Shown: positions 22,761 to 31,943, numbered from the stretch's first letter. The stretch is DNA of 32,224 nt from Bacillota bacterium (GCA_023437365.1 JAEZGK010000051.1:1-32224); one strand, 5' to 3'. The notes: generated by a model from the sequence alone, not told the origin. Translations and numbers: made by a program.

Positions 22761-24119
22761 TTATTTCTGTGATAATTCCTCTTCCCATATTGCCTGAACA
22801 TTGTCTAATACCTTCTGTGGTTCTGTATTTCCTTGAATCATTTCCTGAATACCTTTATTCATATTATCCAACACCTTAGAAGAAACCATATCCAGTAGGT
22901 AGAAGGAATCCGCTGTCCCTGCGCCAGTAAGCTGTTTTGATGCAGTTAATAATGCAGGATGAGTTAATCCGCCATTCCATTCCTCCACATTAACAATCTT
23001 GCCCAGAACTTCAACATCATTCTTGGCTACCGTTTCTCCCCATAAGAAGGAAAGAGCCTGTAGAGCCGCATCCTTATTTGCCACATTGGAGGGAATGCAC
23101 CACATGCTGCCCCAGGTTACAGCAACACTGGTTTTGGGATTATCCACAAAGTTCATTTTCTCGATAACATTATAACTGAAATCATCACCCTTTACGGAAT
23201 CGATTGCGGCTGCCATGCCGGTATGAGCTGTATACATTGCGGCATTGCCCATAACAAATTCTGCAATTGCATCGTCGTCGGTATAATCTGCAGAGGATTT
23301 ATCTATTACACCGCTCTTAACTAGATCATTTATTATCTCGAGTGCCTGTACCATGGAGGGATCATTATATTTTGCTTGGTTATTATAAGCTTTGACTAAA
23401 AGATCTGTACCAACCAACTGTGACTGAACCTTAGATAGTAAGTCAGATGCGCACCAGTTTGTTGCACCGGTTACAACAGCCTTATATCCATTATCATTAA
23501 GTACCTTGGAAACTTCCTTTAAGCTTTTCAGATCAGTAGGTACTGATAAATTAAGCTCCTCAAATATCTTGGTGTTATAAAAAATACAACTGGTATTCGC
23601 AAAATCAGGTATACCGTAAACACCGCCGTTTTCATTATTAAGCGGTCCTGCCCATGCAAGAGCACCTGCATTGTAATTCCAGCCCTGCTCTTTCATAAAG
23701 GAAGATAATTCTACCAACTGTCCGTCAGCCGAATAATCATTAAAGGTTGTCTTCATCAACTGAACAATTTCAGGAGGGTTATCGCTCATCAATTCTGCTT
23801 TTACTTTATCGTCATATCCCTCTGATCCGTAAAACTGAAGTTCAATTGTAATTGGATTGGATGCATCTGCATTATAGGCATCTACCATCTCCGTCCAGTT
23901 TGATAATTGTGATTCTGCCCATTTAATAAGAACACGTACATTCGGTCTCTCTTTTGCTGCGGTATCTGCCCCAGTGGCAGGTTCCTCTGTCGCATTAGTA
24001 TTTGCACTGTCGGTATTCCCTTTCGTATCTGTTGAAGTTGAACCGTTGGAGCCACTGCAGGCTACAAGACTAAAAATCAAAGTAACAGCAAGAATAATTG
24101 ATAATAGTTTTCTTTTCAT
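22761..24119 (-). CDS. Extracellular sugar-binding lipoprotein of an ABC importer
   Basis: This 452-residue protein has a lipoprotein signal peptide (MKRKLLSIILAVTLIFSLVAC) with lipobox LVAC and lipidated C21, then a Ser/Thr/Asn/Asp-rich linker to about residue 55. The rest is a family 1 solute-binding protein (MalE-like), with EIVQLMKTTFNDYSADGQLVELSSF, GVYGIPDFANTSCIFYNTKIFEEL and AAMYTAHTGMAAAI typical of sugar binders. It captures the substrate outside the cell and delivers it to the two permeases encoded downstream. It is the first gene of the minus-strand operon and divergent from the AraC-type regulator. Confidence 0.93.
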   Translation of the reverse strand: MKRKLLSIILAVTLIFSLVACSGSNGSTSTDTKGNTDSANTNATEEPATGADTAAKERPNVRVLIKWAESQLSNWTEMVDAYNADASNPITIELQFYGSEGYDDKVKAELMSDNPPEIVQLMKTTFNDYSADGQLVELSSFMKEQGWNYNAGALAWAGPLNNENGGVYGIPDFANTSCIFYNTKIFEELNLSVPTDLKSLKEVSKVLNDNGYKAVVTGATNWCASDLLSKVQSQLVGTDLLVKAYNNQAKYNDPSMVQALEIINDLVKSGVIDKSSADYTDDDAIAEFVMGNAAMYTAHTGMAAAIDSVKGDDFSYNVIEKMNFVDNPKTSVAVTWGSMWCIPSNVANKDAALQALSFLWGETVAKNDVEVLGKIVNVEEWNGGLTHPALLTASKQLTGAGTADSFYLLDMVSSKVLDNMNKGIQEMIQGNTEPQKVLDNVQAIWEEELSQK

Positions 24120-24182
24120 AAAATATCTTCCCTTCTAATGTGTAATTTTAGTACATCTCCGGATCATTAGTTATGCAACATT

Positions 24183-24384
24183 TCACATCATGTAAACTAT
24201 CGCCAATTAATTACCAGAATTTTGGAGTTTTTTATAAAATATGTGACTTTTGCATAGTTTGACCAATCACATGTTTTATAGTATGTATTACTATTTTTGC
24301 CTAGAAACAATTGCTTCTTTATACACATTATACTATAATATACTTATGTCTTAATCAAGCATTTTTGTTGCTAATAATATGTGA
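24183..24384. promoter_or_regulatory. Four ATGTGA-type half-sites in the binding protein / AraC-type regulator spacer
   Basis: The hexamer ATGTGA occurs on the plus strand at 24241-24246 and 24379-24384 and on the minus strand at 24267-24272 and 24183-24188. The copies at 24241 and 24267 form an inverted pair 20 bases apart. All lie within the 318-base divergent spacer, which holds the promoters of both transcription units. They are candidate binding sites for the AraC-type protein encoded next to them; short AT-rich motifs can recur by chance. Confidence 0.45.
24311..24339 (+). promoter_or_regulatory. Promoter of the AraC-type regulator gene
   Basis: TTGCTT (24311-24316) and a perfect TATAAT (24334-24339) are exactly 17 bases apart, about 98 bases upstream of the regulator ATG. 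A minus-strand candidate (TTGATT 24358-24353, TATAGT 24337-24332) overlaps it, though its spacer is only 15 bases, so the two units may share and compete for this spot. Confidence 0.7.
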
Positions 24385-24437
24385 TTTGTTGTTTATTAGG
24401 AATTAAACTAAATGAATCTTAAAGATGGGAGAGCATT

Positions 24438-25307
24438 ATGGGAAGAAACATGATTGAGTTTTTCCGAGATAAGAAATTTGATAGTTCCTCAGCGCTTTTA
24501 CTTTGCTATGCCGGAAGAGAGCAATGCAAGCCGAAGCATCATTTTGGTCCTGCCAAACGTGCACATTATCTGCTGCACTTTATTCTTAGCGGAAAGGGTT
24601 GCTATCATGCTCATGGGAAGATATATCATCTGGAGAAAGACAAAATGTTTCTTATCAAACCCGGAGAATCAACATTCTATATAGCAGATGAAGAAGATCC
24701 CTGGGAATATATCTGGATTGCATTTAATGGCACCTCTGTTGACACCATTTTACAAGACTGCGGTCTCTTAAGTGATAATCCTACCTCTTATTACCGACCA
24801 GATAAGATCTTGATAGATTCTCTTACAGATATCATTCAGCAGCTAAGCAGTAAGACAGAAAATGAGTATGCGCTACTGGGTGATCTATATTCCATTTTTG
24901 GAAGTCTGTCCCTAAATCATTATAGTCAAGAGAACCATTCGAACAACCTCTTAATCAAGCAGTCCTTACGCTTTATACAAAACAATTACAGTATTGATAT
25001 CAAAGTACAGGATATTGCAGATTACGTCCAGGTTGACCGAACATACCTTTACCGATTGTTTATGGAGGAATTTCAGTTATCTCCTAAGCAATATATCATG
25101 CAGTATCGGATTAAGAGAGCTGCTGAACTATTAAGCAACACTAGCTTAACAGTGATGGAGGTGGCCTATAATTGCGGTTTTCGAGATCCTTCTGCCTTCT
25201 GTAAATATTTTCGTAACCAGCTGGGCTTTACTCCGAAAGAATTCCGAAAAATCGACGGTAATGGAACACTTTCCTATGTCAGCGGAAGGGATGGAACTTC
25301 TGGTTAA
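24438..25307 (+). CDS. AraC-family transcriptional regulator of the carbohydrate locus
   Basis: This 289-residue regulator has an N-terminal cupin-like sensing domain (about 30-110, HYLLHFILSGKGCYHAHGKIY and LIKPGESTFYIADEEDPWEYIWIAF) and a C-terminal AraC DNA-binding domain with two helix-turn-helix motifs (VQDIADYVQVDRTYLYRLFMEEF and TVMEVAYNCGFRDPSAFCKYFRNQLGFTPKEFR). It is divergent from the sugar-binding lipoprotein gene, the usual arrangement for a regulator that activates its neighbour when the sugar is bound. GGGAGAG four bases before the ATG supports this start. Confidence 0.93.
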   Translation: MGRNMIEFFRDKKFDSSSALLLCYAGREQCKPKHHFGPAKRAHYLLHFILSGKGCYHAHGKIYHLEKDKMFLIKPGESTFYIADEEDPWEYIWIAFNGTSVDTILQDCGLLSDNPTSYYRPDKILIDSLTDIIQQLSSKTENEYALLGDLYSIFGSLSLNHYSQENHSNNLLIKQSLRFIQNNYSIDIKVQDIADYVQVDRTYLYRLFMEEFQLSPKQYIMQYRIKRAAELLSNTSLTVMEVAYNCGFRDPSAFCKYFRNQLGFTPKEFRKIDGNGTLSYVSGRDGTSG

Positions 25308-25313
25308 AAGAAA

Positions 25314-25356
25314 AGAGCTGTCCCCCTCCGATAAAAATCGAATGGGGGACAGCTCT
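25314..25356. terminator. Bidirectional terminator between the AraC-type gene and glutamine synthetase
   Basis: A perfect 13-base stem (AGAGCTGTCCCCC at 25314-25326, GGGGGACAGCTCT at 25344-25356) encloses a small inner stem (CGAT/ATCG). A-rich sequence precedes it and T-rich sequence follows it, so it can stop both converging genes. It begins seven bases after the regulator stop and ends 46 bases from the synthetase stop. Confidence 0.9.
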
Positions 25357-25402
25357 AATTTATGAAAATATATTCTACGCTCCTGATAAAGCGTACTTTA
25401 TC

Positions 25403-27511
25403 TTATACCTCAAATAAAAGATCGCCGTAGGTAGGTACCGGCCATAAATCCTTAGCAACCAATACTTCCAAAGCATCGATCGGTGCTCTTAACTCAGCCA
25501 TAGCAGGAACTACCTTCTCGCGGTATGCCTTTGCCATATCGCATACCTCAGTAATTGCTGCTGCTTCGCAGGTTATACTCTCAAGCTTCCGAACGCCTGC
25601 CTGAGCCTTTGCAAGCAGGCTTGAAATCTCTGTCAACAATCCGCTTTGTACACTAATATCAGCCTCAGCCACAGCTGCCTTAACTGCATTGATGGAATCA
25701 GCCAGACTCTTGGCATAGCTAATCACAGCAGGAATGTATTTTGCCTTAGCCATAGAAATCATTGTCTTAGCTTCAATATTGATAGCCTTTGCATATGACT
25801 CATACATAATCTCCGCACGAGAATGGAGCTCTACTGAGGAGAATACATGATGCTTGCTAAATATAGAAACTGCCTTATCAGTCGTCAGTGCAGGGATAGC
25901 TTCTACCATGGATCTGATATTCGGAAGTCCTCTTCTTTCAGCCTCCGCTACCCATGCATCTGCATAACCGTTACCGTTGAAGATAATTCTATTATGCTCA
26001 GTAAACATTTTCTTGATCAGATCATGAACAGCAACATTGAAATCCTCTGCCTTCTCCAGGGTATCAGCTACCTCACAGAGAACATCAGCTACGATTGTAT
26101 TAAGAACGGTATTGGCTGTTCCGATGGACATGGAGGAACCAACCATACGGAATTCAAATTTATTTCCAGTAAATGCGAAAGGTGACGTACGATTTCTGTC
26201 TGTAGCATCCTTCTTGAATTCAGGAATTGTGTGTACACCTACATTCATCTTTCCGCCGTCTTTGCTGCTCTTAGCTTCACCTGTCTCAATCAGCTGTGTG
26301 ATGACATCCTCCAGCTGTTCGCCAAGGAATACGGAAATGATTGCGGGAGGTGCCTCATTAGCACCAAGTCTGTGATCATTACCGGGATTGGAAGCAGATA
26401 CCCGAAGCAGATCCGCATGTGTGTCGACAGCCTTTAAAACAACTGCCAGCATTAACAGGAACTGTACATTCTCGTGAGGAGTCTTGCCGGGATCAAGTAA
26501 ATTCTTACCGGCATCGGTAACCATGGACCAGTTGTCGTGCTTTCCGGATCCATTGACACCTGCGAAGGGCTTTTCATGAAGGAGACAGGCAAGATTGTGT
26601 CGATTAGCCACCTTCTTCATACACTCCATAACCAACTGGTTGTGGTCGGTAGCAATGTTAGCAGAAGCATAAATCGGTGCTAACTCGTGCTGAGCCGGAG
26701 CAACCTCGTTATGCTGTGTCTTAGCGGTAACGCCCATCTTCCAAAGCTCGATATTCAATTCCTTCATAAAGGAAGCAACTCTTTCCTTGATGCTACCGAA
26801 GTAGTGATCGTCTAACTCCTGACCCTTCGGAGGCATAGCACCGAATAAGGTCCTGCCCGAAAAGATCAGATCATCTCTCTTTAAGTATTTTGCTTTATCA
26901 ACCAAAAAGTATTCCTGCTCAGGACCAACAGAAGCTGTAACTCTCTTCACATTGTCATGACCGAATAATTTAAGAATTCTGACTGCCTGATTGCTGAGTG
27001 CTTCCATGGAACGAAGCAGAGGGGTCTTCATATCCAGAGCCTCACCTGTATAGGAACAGAAAGCAGTAGGGATGCAGAGTGTTACTCCTGCTGCGTCTTC
27101 TCTTAAGAAAGCAGGTGAAGTACAATCCCATGCTGTGTAACCTCTTGCTTCGAAGGTTGCTCTTAAGCCACCTGAAGGGAAGGAGGAAGCATCGGGCTCG
27201 CCCTTAATTAACTCTTTTCCTGAGAATTCCATGATAATCTTGCCGTCCGGTGTGGGGCTGATAAAGGAGTCATGTTTTTCAGCTGTAATTCCTGTTAAAG
27301 GCTGGAACCAATGAGTATAGTGGGTTGCACCTCTCTCTATTGCCCAATCCTTCATAGCATTTGCTACTACCTCAGCTACATTCGGATCCAGATCCTCGCC
27401 ATTCTCAATGGTCTTTTTTAAAGCCGCATAAGTTTTCTTCGGTAGACGCTCTACCATGGTTGCTTCGTTAAATACGTCGGTTCCAAAAAGCTCAGTTAAT
27501 TTTTCAGACAT
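25403..27511 (-). CDS. glnN: Glutamine synthetase, class III
   Basis: The enzyme makes glutamine from glutamate, ammonia and ATP in the cytoplasm. At 702 residues it has the large size of class III (about 700), not class I (about 450), and contains the typical stretches FNEATMVERLPKKTY, EQEYFLVDKAKY, HNEVAPAQHELAPIYASAN, GVNGSGKHDNWSM, SASNPGNDHRLGANEAPPAIIS and NRTSPFAFTGNKFEFRMVGSS, which cover the substrate and metal sites. I set the start at 27511 (MSEKLTELFG) because GGGAG is seven bases upstream; the open frame begins at 27538. The leader contains an attenuator-like hairpin. No glnB or glnR gene is adjacent. Confidence 0.97.
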   Translation of the reverse strand: MSEKLTELFGTDVFNEATMVERLPKKTYAALKKTIENGEDLDPNVAEVVANAMKDWAIERGATHYTHWFQPLTGITAEKHDSFISPTPDGKIIMEFSGKELIKGEPDASSFPSGGLRATFEARGYTAWDCTSPAFLREDAAGVTLCIPTAFCSYTGEALDMKTPLLRSMEALSNQAVRILKLFGHDNVKRVTASVGPEQEYFLVDKAKYLKRDDLIFSGRTLFGAMPPKGQELDDHYFGSIKERVASFMKELNIELWKMGVTAKTQHNEVAPAQHELAPIYASANIATDHNQLVMECMKKVANRHNLACLLHEKPFAGVNGSGKHDNWSMVTDAGKNLLDPGKTPHENVQFLLMLAVVLKAVDTHADLLRVSASNPGNDHRLGANEAPPAIISVFLGEQLEDVITQLIETGEAKSSKDGGKMNVGVHTIPEFKKDATDRNRTSPFAFTGNKFEFRMVGSSMSIGTANTVLNTIVADVLCEVADTLEKAEDFNVAVHDLIKKMFTEHNRIIFNGNGYADAWVAEAERRGLPNIRSMVEAIPALTTDKAVSIFSKHHVFSSVELHSRAEIMYESYAKAINIEAKTMISMAKAKYIPAVISYAKSLADSINAVKAAVAEADISVQSGLLTEISSLLAKAQAGVRKLESITCEAAAITEVCDMAKAYREKVVPAMAELRAPIDALEVLVAKDLWPVPTYGDLLFEV

Positions 27512-27573
27512 ACCATATCTCCCTTCGTGGTTATACACGGCGATTATTGCTCCCTTATTCGCCGATTATTATA

Positions 27574-27684
27574 CTCATGGAACACTTACATGATATTATG
27601 AAAAAAGTGTCCTCAAAAATTTGAGAACACCTTTGCTCCATGAGTTAAAATATTATAATATAAGTATATATCATGTTTTCACAA
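27574..27684 (-). promoter_or_regulatory. Glutamine synthetase leader with promoter and terminator-like hairpin
   Basis: On the minus strand TTGTGA (27684-27679) and TATATT (27662-27657), 16 bases apart, form a plausible promoter. About 20 bases after its predicted start, an 11-base stem with one G-T pair (27630-27620 with 27617-27607) is followed at once by TTTTTT, the form of an intrinsic terminator. An 8-base repeat (CTCATGGA 27644-27637, TCCATGAG 27581-27574) can pair around it. Either this is an attenuator of the synthetase gene or it ends the upstream yesL-like transcript, with a later promoter for the synthetase (a TATAAT lies at 27573-27568). Confidence 0.5.
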
Positions 27685-27797
27685 AAAAGGGAAGCATTAT
27701 TTTGAACTTTTTTATTTTTTATGAAAAATGACTGAAAGTATTCTCAAATATTAAATTAGATATACGAAATGAATAAGACCATAAAGTAATCTATATT

Positions 27798-28457
27798 TTA
27801 TTCGAGATACCATTCGTCCTTGCCCGAATTCTCCTCTTCCAACTCTGCCTTTGGCATATATTTCTTAAATATCCTTTCCATCAGCAAGGAGTTCATAATA
27901 ACAACTGAACCAGGTATAATAAAGAATAGTATTGGTATAATGTATACTGCCAGTATACCTGCCGCAGTTATAATCAGCATCGCAACCGTAGAGGGAAGAT
28001 GTCTCATTGCCATAAAGAGGGAGGCTTTCACCAGCTGTTTGATGGTCATTTCAAATCTTGACAGAATAGGAAATACATAAAGGGAGAAACCTACCACCAG
28101 GAAGGAAATCGCCACAAATATTCCAAAAATTACGGATGCCATGGTTCCTCCGTTCTTCAGGTTACTCCATGCCCAAATCAGGTCAAAGCCCAGAGCAATA
28201 TAGGACACTGTAAGCAACAGACCAACGATAAAAGCCTTCTTGAAATTCAATTTAAAGGACTTAAAGAACTCCCGGAACAGATACCCACGCTCTCTTCTGA
28301 TTACCTTCACCGCCGCATAATACATTGCCGTATTGTTCGGTCCGATTGTAACAATCGGAATACAAAGTACACACCAGAGCAGACTTAATATAATAACATC
28401 GCAGGCTTTACCCAAAAATGAAAAAATCGGGTTGTCCATACTAAACAGATTACCCAT
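27798..28457 (-). CDS. YesL/DUF624 family membrane protein
   Basis: This is an integral membrane protein of about 219 residues, with roughly five hydrophobic segments and the typical DUF624 opening NLFSMDNPIFSFLGKACDVIILSLLWCVLCIPIVTIGPNNTAMYYAAVKVIRR (written here only as a landmark of the N-terminal third). YesL-like proteins are common beside carbohydrate ABC systems of Firmicutes, but their biochemical role is unknown. I chose the ATG at 28457 (MGNLFSMD) because the family usually begins there and a GGA-containing site precedes it; a GTG at 28478 would add seven residues. Confidence 0.85.
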   Translation of the reverse strand: MGNLFSMDNPIFSFLGKACDVIILSLLWCVLCIPIVTIGPNNTAMYYAAVKVIRRERGYLFREFFKSFKLNFKKAFIVGLLLTVSYIALGFDLIWAWSNLKNGGTMASVIFGIFVAISFLVVGFSLYVFPILSRFEMTIKQLVKASLFMAMRHLPSTVAMLIITAAGILAVYIIPILFFIIPGSVVIMNSLLMERIFKKYMPKAELEEENSGKDEWYLE

Positions 28458-28478
28458 ATTAACACCTATTCCTTTCAC

Positions 28479-28725
28479 TATTTATATATGCTGCCATAAA
28501 GCGGCATCTAATACCAAATGCACAGGTTTTCTCAACAGCTTCCTATATTCTATCACACAAGCATATATTAAAAAAGTGAAATAATTATTAAATTAGAAGA
28601 AATTTCAGAAGCTTGAGTATAATAAGTACTTTCCTGGATATCACATCTGGTTATTGTAAGCAAACATAGCAATATATGTATCCGGGAAACACCAAAGGTG
28701 CTTCTGCTACTCTAGCCAAGTTTCG
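28479..28725. other. AT-rich spacer between the M16C and YesL-type genes
   Basis: About 250 bases separate the M16C terminator from the YesL-type start. I see AT-rich sequence that could hold a minus-strand promoter (a TAGAAT-like -10 near the gene, without a convincing -35) but no gene, RNA or repeat that I can support. Confidence 0.5.
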
Positions 28726-28769
28726 ATAAGAACGCGCAGTCTCGCTTAACCGAGACTGCGCGTTCTTAT
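28726..28769 (-). terminator. Terminator of the M16C peptidase gene
   Basis: A perfect 19-base stem (28726-28744 with 28751-28769, core GCGCAGTCTCG / CGAGACTGCGC) has a six-base loop. It starts two bases after the peptidase stop codon. The outer arm ends in TTCTTAT rather than a pure T-run. It is the longest uninterrupted hairpin in the window. Confidence 0.85.
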
Positions 28770-28771
28770 TA

Positions 28772-31700
28772 TTACTGTAGATTGATCACATGATCAAACA
28801 ACTCTTTATTTCCTTCGATATCGCTCGGAGTACCTACAACAACGTAATTCATATTGTTATTCAGGCTCTGCATATAGCCGGCATAGGTATCAATATCTGC
28901 CAACGTAGTATCCTTGATTTGGTTCAGGTTATCAATCACATCCTGTTTGGTAAAACCATTGATCTGATTTGACAGGGTGGAGATCGCATCCACCAATTCA
29001 TTGGTTACCGGACTTGAGGCAGCAAAGGCTGACAGCTTATAGCTTTCCAATGTATCCTCCGTCATATAAGGCTTCATTGCCTTTAGGAACTCATCCGTTC
29101 CACCTATGGTGGTCAGGGATTTCACATAATTACTGTCTCTGTAGGTATATACGACATAATTATCATTATCCGTAATTGCGTTTACACCATAGGCGCCGCC
29201 CTTCAATCTGATTTCCGGTGTCAGCATCAGGTTATTCAGAATCGTGTTGATTACAGTCATCTTACCACTCTGTGGAATATTGCTGGCTGCCAGGGAGGCA
29301 TTTGCACAAAGATACTGAACTGTGGTATTCGTGGTTAATGCTTCTCTCTTGGCAGGTACCGGCAGGTTCACTCTCACTTTGTCATAGGTTTTATCCGGCA
29401 GCTGAGCTGTAAAACCTGTCAGGTTATCCTTAAAGCTCTGTATTGCACTGTTATTGCCGGCAAATAAAACTGTAAGATTATTCTTATTAAACGCCTTTGC
29501 ACGTATCTCTCCGATTTTTTTGGTGATTGCCTCAGGGTCCTTGGCAAGCTGCTTTTCTACAGAGAGAATAAAGTCATAATAATCCAGTCCATATAAATAG
29601 TTGTAGTATCTATAGGCCTGACTTGTATATGCCAGAGAACGGAATAACGCAAGATTCAAAGGCTCTGCAAACTGATACTGATACTGTGCCTTGATATTGG
29701 CTATGGTTCTTGTTCCGTAATTCTGGATATCCTTCAAGTCTGATTTCAGCAGTATGTCGGAAGCCAGGTCAGAAGCAGCTTTATAATCCTCTTCAAAGGC
29801 ATAATAGCTCATTACATAGATAGGGTATGCACTCTCATCCTTCTTATCCTTTAAGTTGAAGCTGACAGCCCCACCGAGCGAGTAAGCCTTTTGTGCACTT
29901 TCATTCAACACCTGGCTCTCGGTTCTGGTTTCTGTTGCCATACCATTACCAATCATCTCGCTGTAGAACTTCAGATATAGCAGCTCCTCCCCGGAAAGAT
30001 GGCTCAGATCAAAGTAATAACGGGCTGCTCCGATCGAGGATACATCTGCAGTAGTTGTAATTAAGGCCGCCTTATCAACCGTAGTGGTATCTGAGCTACG
30101 GTTCTTGACATCCACCTTAAGATCCTTTAAGGAAACTGCTCTCAGTGACTTCAATACCTCATCCGAGGTTTTTTGATTATTCCAGGAGTTAAACTCAGCC
30201 GTTTTCTGCACAAGAGCAGTCAACTCCTTCTTAGACATGGAAGCTTTCTTCGCTGCAAGTGCCTGATCGGTCTTTTTCTGCTTCTCTTCAAGAAGTCCTG
30301 CCTTAGGAACCGTTACCGTAAGAGCAGCAAAGGTATTCTTTACGATCTGTTTCTCTATTTCCTGTTCAAGCACTTTCTTATCCAGCTTCAGTACCATGCT
30401 TTTATAATAACCGTTATAGTCAAAAAGAACATCGTTAAACAGATTATCAAATAAGCTGACTGTAGACATCATATTAACCGCGCTGCTGTCCGTATTACCG
30501 ATTGCCTTCGTGAATTCCAGAGAACGAAGTGAAGATTTTACCAGCTCTGTATCCAGACCATTCTTTACAATCAGCTTCAGCTCCTTCATAACCAACTGAT
30601 AAAAATCCTTTTTCTTTGCCGGATCTGCGTTTGTCGCAGTAAAATGAATGACCGGCTGGAAGGTCGTGCTGTCTAAGTAAATACTGTAGGAGCTTGCTAT
30701 TCCGCTGGCCATCATTGCCTGCTTTATCGGCGAGTTCTCAAGATTAAGCAGGGATACCGCTGTCGACAATTCGATGTAATTCTGTTCCCCAAGAGTCTTT
30801 AGGTCTTCCGTAGCGAATACTAATTCGATGACTGCTTTGTTCTTAGTATCGCTTCCCTTTGCCACAGGGAAATCGTAAGTCTTTTCTACGAGCTTCTTAA
30901 AGGGCTTCTGGGTATCCCTGTCGATCACGTAGTTTTTCTTACTATAAGCTGACAGATACTCTTTATCTATCATTTTACAGAAGGCTTTATAGTCTACATC
31001 ACCATAAAGAACCATCAGGCTGTTGGAAGGATGATAATTCTTTTTATAAGTAGCAACAAACTCCTTAAAGGTCAACTTTGGAATATCCTCCGGATCACCG
31101 CCGGAGACATTGCCCTGGTTGCTGTCCGGAAAGATTGCCTTGGAAGCATTGGCCGAGGCCGCCTGCTCAATACTTCCCATGTTGCCCTGCATTTCGTTAT
31201 AGACAATTCCGTTGCGGGTTAAAGCCGAAGCTTCACTATTCAGTTCGTAACGCCAGCCTTCTCTTTCAAAAATTCTGCGATCAGTAAGCAATAACGGATT
31301 GAATACCGTGTCAAGGTAGATATCCGCTGACTTCATCATCTGCTCCTCACTCTTCGAACAGATCGGGTACATCGTCATATTCTGATAGGTGAATGCGTTG
31401 ACAAAGGAGGTGTATGTAGTATTGCTGACATCAAAAATAACATTATTACTGGGATATTTCTTACTTCCTCCCAGAACGGAATGCTCGATAATATGATTGA
31501 TCCCCTTATCATTCTCTGCCGGGGTATCAAATTTGATGGAAAAGCCTCTGTTCGTATCATTATTACTGATTACCAGTAATCTTGCCCCTGTTTTATCATG
31601 CTCCATCAGTATGTTCATTGAATTGGTATCAGAGTCATATCTCAGCTTCTCAACGGTAAACCCGGAAAATTGATCTCCTACGGAAGGTCCCTCTGAGGTA

Positions 31701-31783
31701 GAAGCAGTAGCGGTCTTCGGTATGCTTAATAAAGTAACCGAAAACAGTAACGCCATGGCTGCTAATAAAAATCTTCTTTTCAT
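28772..31783 (-). CDS. Secreted M16C zinc metallopeptidase (presequence protease-like)
   Basis: This protein of 1003 residues has an export signal (MKRRFLLAAMALLFSVTLLSIPKTATA, cleavage likely after TATA). Counted from this start, the inverted zinc motif HIIEH (H97, E100, H101) is followed by NEMQGNM with the third ligand E197, a spacing typical of PreP-type M16C enzymes. The C-terminal half has the RLKGGAYGVNA substrate-clamp motif. PreP-like enzymes form a closed chamber and degrade unfolded peptides up to about 70 residues. I chose 31783 because AGGG lies at good distance and the signal peptide starts there; the open frame begins at 31822. Export is less common than cytoplasmic location for this group. 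Confidence 0.92.
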   Translation of the reverse strand: MKRRFLLAAMALLFSVTLLSIPKTATASTSEGPSVGDQFSGFTVEKLRYDSDTNSMNILMEHDKTGARLLVISNNDTNRGFSIKFDTPAENDKGINHIIEHSVLGGSKKYPSNNVIFDVSNTTYTSFVNAFTYQNMTMYPICSKSEEQMMKSADIYLDTVFNPLLLTDRRIFEREGWRYELNSEASALTRNGIVYNEMQGNMGSIEQAASANASKAIFPDSNQGNVSGGDPEDIPKLTFKEFVATYKKNYHPSNSLMVLYGDVDYKAFCKMIDKEYLSAYSKKNYVIDRDTQKPFKKLVEKTYDFPVAKGSDTKNKAVIELVFATEDLKTLGEQNYIELSTAVSLLNLENSPIKQAMMASGIASSYSIYLDSTTFQPVIHFTATNADPAKKKDFYQLVMKELKLIVKNGLDTELVKSSLRSLEFTKAIGNTDSSAVNMMSTVSLFDNLFNDVLFDYNGYYKSMVLKLDKKVLEQEIEKQIVKNTFAALTVTVPKAGLLEEKQKKTDQALAAKKASMSKKELTALVQKTAEFNSWNNQKTSDEVLKSLRAVSLKDLKVDVKNRSSDTTTVDKAALITTTADVSSIGAARYYFDLSHLSGEELLYLKFYSEMIGNGMATETRTESQVLNESAQKAYSLGGAVSFNLKDKKDESAYPIYVMSYYAFEEDYKAASDLASDILLKSDLKDIQNYGTRTIANIKAQYQYQFAEPLNLALFRSLAYTSQAYRYYNYLYGLDYYDFILSVEKQLAKDPEAITKKIGEIRAKAFNKNNLTVLFAGNNSAIQSFKDNLTGFTAQLPDKTYDKVRVNLPVPAKREALTTNTTVQYLCANASLAASNIPQSGKMTVINTILNNLMLTPEIRLKGGAYGVNAITDNDNYVVYTYRDSNYVKSLTTIGGTDEFLKAMKPYMTEDTLESYKLSAFAASSPVTNELVDAISTLSNQINGFTKQDVIDNLNQIKDTTLADIDTYAGYMQSLNNNMNYVVVGTPSDIEGNKELFDHVINLQ

Positions 31784-31943
31784 TTCTTCCCTGCTTTCTT
31801 TTTCATATTTATATCCGGACATTCCTGATTATATCTTCTGAAGCAGCAGGCTTCCATCCTTTATGATGTGAAGAACTTACAATGGTTTATGTGCAGAAAA
31901 CCTGTCTTCTTCTAGTTCTGGAATAATTCGGATATTTGTGAGT

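Noticed and set aside
24190..24207. CcpA catabolite-repression site upstream of the sugar-binding protein gene
   Set aside because: The best match to the cre consensus has at least two mismatches at conserved positions, so it is not supported.
28681..28720. Small hairpin CACC-AAA-GGTG near 28690
   Set aside because: The stem has only four base pairs and no context; not significant.
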